A program made the translations under genes and the position numbers. The notes under the pieces are model-generated. The model was given only the letters and a program-made list of their open reading frames with translations, searched no databases and had not been told where the DNA came from. This document shows positions 1 through 6,178 of a stretch of DNA of 9,273 bases, one piece after another. The stretch is from DASWHK01 sp036398215 (GTDB lineage: Bacteria > Acidobacteriota > UBA890), in the NCBI GenBank assembly GCA_036398215.1, contig DASWHK010000292.1, forward strand, positions 1 to 9,273, in the 5' to 3' direction. Every line of letters starts with the position of its first letter. The stretch's first letter is position 1.

Positions 1-1671
1 CCGCGGGAGCAGTGGACGGTGGCGGGCCGCTCGCTCGGCAAGGTCAACGGTCGCGACATCGTCACCGGGAAACACGTGTACCCCTCGGACGTCACGCTCC
101 CGGAGATGCTGTACGGCAAGGTGCTCCGCCCGCCGGCCTTCGGGGCGACGCTGGCGGCGGTGGACCTGAGCGCGGCGCGGGCCATGCCGGGGGTGACCGC
201 CGTGCACGACGGCCGGTTCGTCGGCGTCGCCGCGCCGACCGACGAGGTGGCGGCGCGGGCGATCGCGGCGGTCCGCGCCGAGTGGGACAGCACGCCGCAG
301 ATCGGCGAGCGCGAGCTCTTCGACCATCTGAAGAACACCGCGGCGGCGGGCGGCGGCGGTCCCGGCGGTTCCGGCAGTGCTGGCGACCGTGGCGGCCTTG
401 GTGGTGCTGGCGGTTCCGGCGGTGCCGGCGGCCGCGGCGGCTCCGGTGGTGCCGGCGGTCGCGGCGGCTCCGGTGGATCGAACGAAGCCGCCGCAGCGGT
501 CGACGCCGGCCTGGCGGCAGCGGACATCACCCTGTCGCAGACCTACACCGTCGCCTACATTGCCCACGCCCCGCTCGAGCCGCGCGCCGCGGTGGCCCGC
601 TGGCAGGACGGCAAGCTGACGGTCTGGACCGGCACGCAGCGGCCGTTCGGCGTGCGCAGCGAGCTTGCCGACGCCTTCCGTCTTGCCGAGGAGAACGTCC
701 GCGTCATCATGCCCGACACCGGCTCCGGCTACGGCGGCAAGCACACCGGCGAGGCCGCCGTCGAGGCGGCGCGCCTGGCGCGAGCAGCGGGCCAGCCGGT
801 CAAGCTGGTGTGGACTCGCGAGGAGGAGTTCACCTGGGCCTACTTCCGCCCCGCCGGCGTCATCGAGGTCGAAAGCGGCGTGACCCGCGACGGAACGTTG
901 ACCGCCTGGGACTTTCACAACTACAACTCCGGCGGCTCGGGGATCAATACGCCCTACGACGTCGCCAACCGCCGCATCCAGTTCCATCGCAGCGACTACC
1001 CGCTCGCCCAGGGCTCGTACCGCGGCCTCGCCGCCACCGCCAACCACTTCGCCCGCGAGACCCACATGGACGAGCTGGCCGACGCCACCAGCATGGACCC
1101 GCTCGATTTCCGCCTCAAGAACCTCTCCGACGAGCGGATGCGCGCCGTTCTCACGGCCACCGCCGAGGCGTTCGGCTGGCGCGGTCGCGCCGCCGGTAAC
1201 GGCCTCGGCAGCGGCATCGCCTGCGGCTTCGAGAAGGGCGGCTACGTCGCCACCGCCGCCGAGGTCTCGGTCAACGAGCGCACCGGCGCCGTGGCGATCA
1301 CCCGCATCGTGGCGGCATTCGAGTGCGGCACGATCATCAACCCCGACCAGCTCGAGAACCAGGTCGAGGGGGCCGTGGTCCAGGGCATCGGCGGTGCCCT
1401 GTTCGAGGCCATCGAGTTTGCCGACGGTCGCATCCACAACGCCCGCTTCTCGCAGTACCGGGTGCCGCGCTTCACCGACATGCCCGAGATCGAGATCGTC
1501 CTGCTCGATCGCCGCGACCTGCCCTCGGCGGGCGCCGGCGAAACCCCGATCGTCGCCATCGCCCCCGCCCTCGGAAGCGCCATCTTCGCCGCCACCGGCG
1601 TCCGCCTGCGCGCCTTGCCGCTGGTGCCCAACGGGTTGCCGGCGACGAGCGCGGCGCCGCGCGCCGAGTGA
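1..1671 (+). CDS. Xanthine dehydrogenase family molybdopterin-binding subunit (5' truncated by window)
   Basis: Large molybdenum subunit of a xanthine-oxidase-family hydroxylase, which would normally work with FeS and/or FAD partners; the substrate cannot be told. Frame 1 is open from the first base, so the true start lies outside; a GTG at base 19 is internal. About 556 residues are visible, counted from base 1. The stretch GRDIVTGKHVYPSD and the following ~100 residues are the first hammerhead domain. GSGYGGK (codons 241-247) matches the cofactor-binding GxGFGGK motif. SYRG (Arg codon 341) followed by THMDELA is the conserved arginine/MDELA block. GAGE near the C-terminus has its Glu at codon 514, the family's catalytic glutamate. 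All key residues are present, so the enzyme looks functional. Oddity: a 44-residue glycine-rich insertion between the two domains (codons 117-160). The 3' end converges with the DUF2283 stub and the propeller/hydrolase gene. Confidence 0.93.
   Translation, partial: PREQWTVAGRSLGKVNGRDIVTGKHVYPSDVTLPEMLYGKVLRPPAFGATLAAVDLSAARAMPGVTAVHDGRFVGVAAPTDEVAARAIAAVRAEWDSTPQIGERELFDHLKNTAAAGGGGPGGSGSAGDRGGLGGAGGSGGAGGRGGSGGAGGRGGSGGSNEAAAAVDAGLAAADITLSQTYTVAYIAHAPLEPRAAVARWQDGKLTVWTGTQRPFGVRSELADAFRLAEENVRVIMPDTGSGYGGKHTGEAAVEAARLARAAGQPVKLVWTREEEFTWAYFRPAGVIEVESGVTRDGTLTAWDFHNYNSGGSGINTPYDVANRRIQFHRSDYPLAQGSYRGLAATANHFARETHMDELADATSMDPLDFRLKNLSDERMRAVLTATAEAFGWRGRAAGNGLGSGIACGFEKGGYVATAAEVSVNERTGAVAITRIVAAFECGTIINPDQLENQVEGAVVQGIGGALFEAIEFADGRIHNARFSQYRVPRFTDMPEIEIVLLDRRDLPSAGAGETPIVAIAPALGSAIFAATGVRLRALPLVPNGLPATSAAPRAE
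349..480 (+). repeat. Glycine-rich low-complexity insertion with a 27-bp tandem repeat
   Basis: Codons 117-160 of the molybdenum subunit encode 44 residues of which 28 are glycine. The last part is a near-perfect 27-bp tandem repeat: 421-447 and 448-474 both encode GAGGRGGSG and differ at one silent base (ggc/ggt). A partial, related unit (GGAGGSG) precedes it. It lies in the linker between the first and second domain of the enzyme, where relatives normally have a short loop, and the reading frame is kept. It probably grew by slippage or unequal exchange. Confidence 0.85.
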
Positions 1672-1688
1672 CGACGCAAGCGACTCGC

Positions 1689-1734
1689 CGAAGCGCTCAC
1701 CAAAACTTCTTCCGAACGACTTGCAGGCGCTTCG
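1689..1734. terminator. 8-bp inverted repeat between convergent genes (possible terminator)
   Basis: CGAAGCGC (1689-1696) is the perfect reverse complement of GCGCTTCG (1727-1734), with a 30-base loop. It begins 17 bases after the stop of the molybdenum subunit and covers the point where DUF2283 similarity ends on the other strand. There is no T-tract after either arm. The long loop makes an efficient intrinsic terminator doubtful, and it may be chance. Confidence 0.25.
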
Positions 1735-1784
1735 CTCAGTGACAGGTACAGCGCATCGGCCTGATGGTCCACTGTCAGCTTCAA
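1704..1784 (-). pseudogene. DUF2283 gene, 5' stub (truncated)
   Basis: Reading minus from a TTG at 1784 gives 27 codons typical of the start of DUF2283 proteins: MKLTVDHQADALYLSLSE, then SRSEEV. The usual continuation (a glycine/valine turn, an LD(Y/F)D strand and a GIEIL-type strand, total about 50-70 residues) is absent in all three frames. The frame instead runs on, antisense to the end of the molybdenum subunit, to a stop at 1242. A strong Shine-Dalgarno sequence 8 bases before the TTG supports a once-real start. The stub begins 21 bases after the stop of the upstream propeller/hydrolase gene on the same strand, so it was probably its operon partner. If still translated, it would make about 180 residues with an unrelated tail. 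From memory, DUF2283 genes are often found beside small toxin-like genes; none is seen here. Confidence 0.65.
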
Positions 1785-1792
1785 GGGATGGT

Positions 1793-1799
1793 CCTCCCC
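1793..1799 (-). promoter_or_regulatory. Shine-Dalgarno of the DUF2283 stub
   Basis: On the minus strand GGGGAGG lies 8 bases upstream of the TTG at 1784, a near-ideal ribosome binding site. It decides the TTG as the start codon and contrasts with the absence of such a site before the larger genes. Confidence 0.6.
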
Positions 1800-1804
1800 T
1801 TCGC

Positions 1805-4420
1805 TCAGCGCTCCGGGGATGCGTCGATGATCCGCTGGTAGACCGCGCGCGCTTGTTCGATGCCCTCGCGGTAGGCCTGCTCCTCGGCGGGAGTGTTCCA
1901 GGCGGCGCGGCGTGAGACGCGATCCCAGAGGATGTCGACGGCCTCCAGCAGGAAGCGGGCGTCCTCGGCGGAGGTGTAGGTGACGCCGTCGCGAACGACG
2001 TACACGGGGCTGGTCTGGGCGAACGGGAAGGCGTCGCCGATGTAGCGGCTCGGAGGGCCGATGGCGCGGGCGGTGATCCATCCACCGCGCGGGAGGTCGA
2101 CGCTCGTCGTCAGCAGCCATTGGTAGGCGTTCGCCGGCGGGGTTTGGTCGGGCGCCTGCACTCGGCGGAGTACGCGCCCCGTCCCCTCCACGTCCCAGCG
2201 CTGCACGACCTCGCCGTTGGCGACGATCTCGACGGCGCTCAGCGGCGCGATCGAGGCGACCTCGACGCGTAGCTCGAGGCTGGTCGGATCGTCGCCGGAC
2301 AGGTCGATCTGCTCGCCGAGCCCGTGGAAGCTCTCGGGGTCGCGCGGGTCCTGCACCGTGAGGAAGACCAGCGGCCCGCTCGTGCCGAACGTGCGGCCGG
2401 CCCGCACGGCGTCGAGCCAGGCGCCGAAGGTCAGCGGCGGCGCGCCCTGGACGTGGACGTAGGCGCGCGCCGTGCCCCCCGAGGGATCGAGCCAGACGTC
2501 GGAGAAGTTGTCGGTGCCGCCGGTGGCGGCGATCCGGAAGCCGCAGTTCAGCAGCCGGTAGTAGATCTCCGCGGACTCCAGCTCGAGCGAGGCGATCGAA
2601 ACCACGTCGAAGAAATCGCCGCGGCCGAGCGCCACGTGCACCGGGATGTCGGCGCCGGCGGCGCGCTCCGGCGTGTCGACCGGCCCGTTGTACGGGTGCA
2701 CGAAGCCGGCGATGCCGCCCTGCTCGTGGGCGGCGTCGATGTGGCGGAGCTTGAGGACGTCGGGCGCGTAGGGAGTGCCGCGGGCGCCGCCGATCAGCGG
2801 CATGATGAAGCGCTGCAGGCCGAGCAGCGCGACGTGCCCGTAGGAGCCGCGGAACTCCTGCGTGTAGTAGAGGATGCGATCGTCGGTGGACAGCCGGTAC
2901 GGCTCGCCGGTCAGGTCGTCCCAGCGTCCCATCAGCTTGGTGCCGTCCATGTGGATCAGGGCGTTGGCGACCCGCACGTCGTCGGCCTCGAGCTGGCGGA
3001 AGAACATCTCCTGGGTGAGCCCGAAGCGGCCCTCGTGGAGGTCGTGGACGTGCATGTCGCTGGCGTACCAGCCGCGCTCGACGAGGCTCGCCGTCTCCGC
3101 GAAGTGGCCGAGCTGCAGCGTGACCTCGCCGGTCCCGCCGGCCGGCACCTCGGCGCTGGCCGCCACCGGCGCGTACTCGAAGCCGCGCATGGCGTCGACC
3201 GTCACCGGCCCGGCCGGCACCTCGACCTCGAAGCTGCCGTCGGTGTGCGCGTAGTGGTTCTTGTTGACCCACATCATGCGGTGGAAGCCGCCGTCCTCGG
3301 TGTAGGCGCGGCCGTCGCCGGCCCGCACCATGATCCGCGCCGGCATCGGCTCGCCGTCCGGCCCCAGGACGCGGCCGCGCAACGTGCCGGTCTCCACCCG
3401 GCTGCTGCGCGCCGTGATCTCGACCTCGCGCCAGGAACCGCGGGCGCCGCCGCCGGCGGCCATCGTGTACAGGCGCGTCGGGCCGGCGTGGTTGGAGACG
3501 AAGGCGATGCGCGAGCCGTTGGGGCTGGCCGTGACCGCGAACTCGTCGAGCGGGTCCTCGCTCAGCCGCACGCGGTTGCCGCCGGTCGCCGGGATAACGG
3601 CGATGTCGTTGGAGCCGGCGGCGTCAGAGGAGTAGAAGATCGCGCTGCCGTCGGCCGACCAGGTCGGCGCGGCTCGATAGCTGGTCTCCTCGGCGAGAAC
3701 GAGGCGGGGCTCCGTGGCGTCGTCGAGGGCGCGCACCCAGATCCCGCCGCTGCCCGACACCCCCGGCGCCGGGGCCACGTAGGCGAGCCAGCGGCCGTCG
3801 GGGGAGATCGCCGGCTGGAACTGGTTGCCGCCGCCTTCGAAGGCCGGTTCGGCGGCGCCGATTGTCGCGTCGCCGGCGTTGCCCTCGCCGACCTCGACCC
3901 GATAGATGGCGAAGCCGCGCTGCCGGCGGCTCGCGAAAAACAGATGCCTTCCATCGGCCCCCCAGGCCGGCTGCAGGTCGTACCCGGGGCTGTCGGTGAT
4001 CCGCTGCACCGGGCCGCCGTTGGCATCGACGATGCCGATCTCGAGGTCGCCGTCGATCTCGTAGGTGAGCGCGATGCGGGTTCCGTCGCGGCTCCAGGCG
4101 GGCTCGAAGTGGTACCAGGGGCCTTGCGTGAGGGCGATCGCCTCGCCGCCCTCAGCGGGCACCTTCCAGATATCGCCGCGCATCGAGAAGGCAATCCAGT
4201 TTCCGTCGGGGCTCCAGTCGGGATCGAGCGGGCCGGTGGAGACGGCCGGGAGCATGTGGAACTCGACGCGGGTCTGCGCCGGGGCGACAGCGGCGACCGC
4301 GACGATCGCCACGACCGCCGCGAGGCAGGTGGCCCGCCGGCGGAGCCGATTCGCCGAGCCCGTGCCCGCGGGCCCGCGCCCCCGGCACCTTTTCCCTCTC
4401 CGGATCCTCGTGTATCGCAT
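1805..4420 (-). CDS. Secreted TolB-like beta-propeller / PHP-type (CehA/McbA-like) metallohydrolase fusion
   Basis: 871 residues from the ATG at 4420. An Arg-rich N-terminus is followed by a hydrophobic stretch (ATCLAAVVAIVAVAAVAPAQ), which fits a Sec signal peptide and a periplasmic or extracellular location. Residues ~65-325 hold six TolB/WD40-like blades, each with a variant of (P)xWSPDGxxIAF. Residues ~335-440 look like a carboxypeptidase-regulatory-type beta domain (GRVLGPDGEPMPARI). From ~450, the metallohydrolase: D455-M-H457-V-H459, H490 (IHMDG), H575 (FVHPYNG) and GGTD637NFSD, the metal-ligand pattern of PHP-like CehA/McbA proteins. Substrate unknown. The ATG at 4420 was chosen because it precedes the signal peptide closely and sits 9 bases after a TATACT box; an in-frame ATG at 4450 and a start at 4522 are alternatives. 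The DUF2283 stub follows it; the ROK gene is divergent. Confidence 0.88.
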   Translation of the reverse strand: MRYTRIRRGKRCRGRGPAGTGSANRLRRRATCLAAVVAIVAVAAVAPAQTRVEFHMLPAVSTGPLDPDWSPDGNWIAFSMRGDIWKVPAEGGEAIALTQGPWYHFEPAWSRDGTRIALTYEIDGDLEIGIVDANGGPVQRITDSPGYDLQPAWGADGRHLFFASRRQRGFAIYRVEVGEGNAGDATIGAAEPAFEGGGNQFQPAISPDGRWLAYVAPAPGVSGSGGIWVRALDDATEPRLVLAEETSYRAAPTWSADGSAIFYSSDAAGSNDIAVIPATGGNRVRLSEDPLDEFAVTASPNGSRIAFVSNHAGPTRLYTMAAGGGARGSWREVEITARSSRVETGTLRGRVLGPDGEPMPARIMVRAGDGRAYTEDGGFHRMMWVNKNHYAHTDGSFEVEVPAGPVTVDAMRGFEYAPVAASAEVPAGGTGEVTLQLGHFAETASLVERGWYASDMHVHDLHEGRFGLTQEMFFRQLEADDVRVANALIHMDGTKLMGRWDDLTGEPYRLSTDDRILYYTQEFRGSYGHVALLGLQRFIMPLIGGARGTPYAPDVLKLRHIDAAHEQGGIAGFVHPYNGPVDTPERAAGADIPVHVALGRGDFFDVVSIASLELESAEIYYRLLNCGFRIAATGGTDNFSDVWLDPSGGTARAYVHVQGAPPLTFGAWLDAVRAGRTFGTSGPLVFLTVQDPRDPESFHGLGEQIDLSGDDPTSLELRVEVASIAPLSAVEIVANGEVVQRWDVEGTGRVLRRVQAPDQTPPANAYQWLLTTSVDLPRGGWITARAIGPPSRYIGDAFPFAQTSPVYVVRDGVTYTSAEDARFLLEAVDILWDRVSRRAAWNTPAEEQAYREGIEQARAVYQRIIDASPER

Positions 4421-4429
4421 CGGGCGTCG

Positions 4430-4435
4430 AGTATA
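4430..4435 (-). promoter_or_regulatory. -10-like box directly before the propeller/hydrolase ATG
   Basis: TATACT on the minus strand (4435 to 4430) matches the sigma-70 -10 consensus at 5 of 6 positions and ends 9 bases before the ATG at 4420. No good -35 lies 17 bases upstream and no Shine-Dalgarno sequence is present. This suggests a leaderless or near-leaderless transcript. Confidence 0.4.
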
Positions 4436-4624
4436 CGATGGAGCGCCCATTGCGGCGCGGGACGCGCGCCGAATGCCCGATCCCGGCTCCAATGACGGGA
4501 GCCCGGCATGCGTGCCCGCCAAATGCGCCCAACGGATGGTTGAGGATCCGTACTACGCCCTCGTCCATCTCGATCGAGTTCCCGCACTCTCTTGCAGCCG
4601 CAGCCACCTAGCTCGCGGCCCCGG

Positions 4625-4658
4625 TTGAATGGCCGAAGGCCGGGTGCCGCCATACACT
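4625..4658 (+). promoter_or_regulatory. Putative promoter of the ROK-family gene (leaderless)
   Basis: TACACT at 4653-4658 is a -10-like box ending 7 bases before the ATG at 4666, so transcription would begin at or next to the start codon. TTGAAT at 4625-4630 resembles a -35 but is 22 bases away, too far for a standard promoter. A small GGCC-GAA-GGCC hairpin (4631-4641) lies between them. No Shine-Dalgarno sequence is seen. The rest of the 245-base divergent region (4421-4665) shows no gene I can support. Confidence 0.35.
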
Positions 4659-4665
4659 TGCCAGA

Positions 4666-6030
4666 ATGATCGCGCCACTCCATCCCGGGTTCCGCCCGCC
4701 GATCCTCGAGTATCGCGCGCAGCAGCGCGCGGTGGCGGCCGCGGGCGGCGGAGAGCTGCTGGCGGTGGCGCTCGAGCGGCAGGGCGGCCTCGTCGCCCGG
4801 GCCGAGGCCCGTGTGCTTCCCGGGGAGCACCCCGGCTTCGCCGCCGGCGCGGCGTTCTGGGAGCGCTGGCTGCGCTTTTTCGTCTGGTCGCGGGGGGCGG
4901 CGCGGATCTTCCTGGCCGGCGAGCCGCGGCTTTGCGACCACCTCCGGGCCGCCTACGCGCTCGGGGGCGCCCGCTCCTTCGACCGCGACCTGCTTGCTCG
5001 CGTCTTCGGGAAGCGCCTCGAGGTCGAGATCGTCGAGCTCGAGGAGATGCCGGCGGCGAAGGAGTCGCGGTCCCCGCTCGGTGGACACTTCGACGGCTGC
5101 CGGATCGGCTTCGACCTCGGGGCGAGCGACTACAAGCTCGCGGCGGTGATCGAGGGTCGCGCCGTGTTTTCCGACGAGCTGCCGTGGGATCCCAAGAGCG
5201 AGCCCGATCCCGGCTATCACCTCGGGCACATCGAGGCCGCCCTGAAGAAGGCCGCCTCCCGCCTGCCGCGGGTCGACGCCATCGGCGGCAGCGCCGCCGG
5301 CATCTACATCGACAACCGGGTCAAGGTGGCGTCGCTGTTCCGCGCCGTGCCCGCGGAGGTGTTCGCCTCCACGGTCGAGCCGATGTTCGTCCGCCTCGGC
5401 GAGCGCTGGGGTGTGCCGCTGACGGTGATCAACGACGGCGACGTGACGGCGCTCGCCGGCTCTCTCTCGCTCGACGTCCACGGCATCCTGGGCATTGCGA
5501 TGGGATCCAGCCAGGCCGCCGGCTATCTCGACGCCGAGGGCCACGTCATGGGCTGGCTCAACGAGCTCGGCTTCGCGCCCGTCGACCTGAGCCCGAAGGC
5601 GCCGGTCGAGGAGTGGTCGGGCGCCCTGGGCGCCGGCACCTCGTACTTCTCCCAGCGGGCCGTCGACCGGCTGGCGCGCGCCGCCGGCATCGAGCGCGAT
5701 CCGGCGGCCGGCCTGCCCGAGCGTCTCGAGGCGGTGCAGGCAAGGGTTGACCAAGGCGATCCCGCTGCCGAGCAGGTCTTCGAAACCGTCGGTGTCCATC
5801 TGGGCTACACGATCCCCTGGTACCGGCTGTTCTATGACTTCGCCCACCTCCTGATCCTCGGGCGCGTGACCTCGGGCCGTGCCGGCGAGATCGTCGCCTC
5901 GACCGCCAGGCGGCTGCTCGAGGAGGAGTTCCCCGATGTCGCCTCCCGGCTGACGCTCCACCTGCCCGACGAGAAGAGCCGCAGGGTGGGGCAGGCGGTG
6001 GCGGCCGCGAGCCTGCCGGAGCTGGGATAG
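4666..6030 (+). CDS. ROK-family kinase-like protein, atypical subfamily without the zinc motif
   Basis: 454 residues. The C-terminal two-thirds has the ASKHA/ROK layout: phosphate-1 loop GFDLGASDYK (148-157), AIGGSAAGIYIDN as the second strand block, the catalytic-Asp region INDGDVTALAG (D257), and the glycine-rich GIAMGSSQAAG (276-286). The usual ROK zinc-binding segment (GExGHxxxxxxCxCGxxGC) is replaced by HVMGWLNELGFAPVDL (from residue 293), with no cysteine cluster. Residues 1-145 are an unrecognised extension; ROK kinases are normally about 300 residues. I recall a family of similar 430-460-residue proteins with the same WLNELxFAP block, so this is probably a family trait rather than damage. 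Probably cytosolic; a hexose or amino-sugar kinase is the obvious guess, but a non-kinase sensor is possible. The start is supported by the -10-like box just before the ATG. Confidence 0.85.
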   Translation: MIAPLHPGFRPPILEYRAQQRAVAAAGGGELLAVALERQGGLVARAEARVLPGEHPGFAAGAAFWERWLRFFVWSRGAARIFLAGEPRLCDHLRAAYALGGARSFDRDLLARVFGKRLEVEIVELEEMPAAKESRSPLGGHFDGCRIGFDLGASDYKLAAVIEGRAVFSDELPWDPKSEPDPGYHLGHIEAALKKAASRLPRVDAIGGSAAGIYIDNRVKVASLFRAVPAEVFASTVEPMFVRLGERWGVPLTVINDGDVTALAGSLSLDVHGILGIAMGSSQAAGYLDAEGHVMGWLNELGFAPVDLSPKAPVEEWSGALGAGTSYFSQRAVDRLARAAGIERDPAAGLPERLEAVQARVDQGDPAAEQVFETVGVHLGYTIPWYRLFYDFAHLLILGRVTSGRAGEIVASTARRLLEEEFPDVASRLTLHLPDEKSRRVGQAVAAASLPELG

Positions 6031-6057
6031 CGGACCAGCCCGCTCGTCGTCGGCTCT

Positions 6058-6108
6058 CCTGACCCGCTCCCTCAAGCTCCACCCGCCCGACCCCGTCGTT
6101 CGGTCAGG
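6058..6108. repeat. 7-bp inverted repeat after the ROK gene
   Basis: CCTGACC (6058-6064) and GGTCAGG (6102-6108) are perfect inverted copies separated by 37 bases, starting 27 bases after the ROK stop codon. No T-tract follows. It could be a weak terminator stem or chance. Confidence 0.2.
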
Positions 6109-6117
6109 CTGCGGGCG

Positions 6118-6141
6118 GCTCCGAGCGAGGGGCCTCGGAGC
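6118..6141. promoter_or_regulatory. 8-bp inverted repeat abutting the -35 of the DUF2891 gene
   Basis: GCTCCGAG (6118-6125) and CTCGGAGC (6134-6141) form a perfect 8-bp dyad with an 8-base spacer. Its right arm touches the TTGACG -35 box at 6142. It may be an operator for the DUF2891 promoter or a hairpin ending the ROK transcript. There is no T-tract, and the position favours a regulatory site. Confidence 0.4.
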
Positions 6142-6170
6142 TTGACGTTGCCGCCGGCGCGATGTTTTCT
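6142..6170 (+). promoter_or_regulatory. Putative promoter of the DUF2891 lipoprotein gene
   Basis: TTGACG (6142-6147; 5 of 6 to the -35 consensus), a 17-base spacer, then TTTTCT (6165-6170; a weak -10). The -10 ends 8 bases before the ATG at 6179. The start codon has no Shine-Dalgarno sequence, so a leaderless transcript is likely. Confidence 0.4.
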
Positions 6171-6178
6171 TGCCGCTC

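Noticed and set aside
1242..3272. Long minus-strand open frame of about 676 codons
   Set aside because: Most of it is an Arg/Pro/Gly-rich shadow of the propeller/hydrolase gene in another frame. Only the 27-codon DUF2283 stub inside it has protein-like sequence and a ribosome binding site.
2324..4495. Long plus-strand open frame of about 720 codons
   Set aside because: It is the antisense of the propeller/hydrolase gene, with repetitive Val/Gly/Arg/His composition and no recognisable domain; an effect of high GC.
4403..4716. Near-identical 16-mers GATCCTCG(T/A)GTATCGC at 4403 and 4701 flanking the divergent region
   Set aside because: Each lies inside a coding region and contributes ordinary codons. 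One pair of 16-mers with one mismatch is within chance for a GC-rich window of this size.
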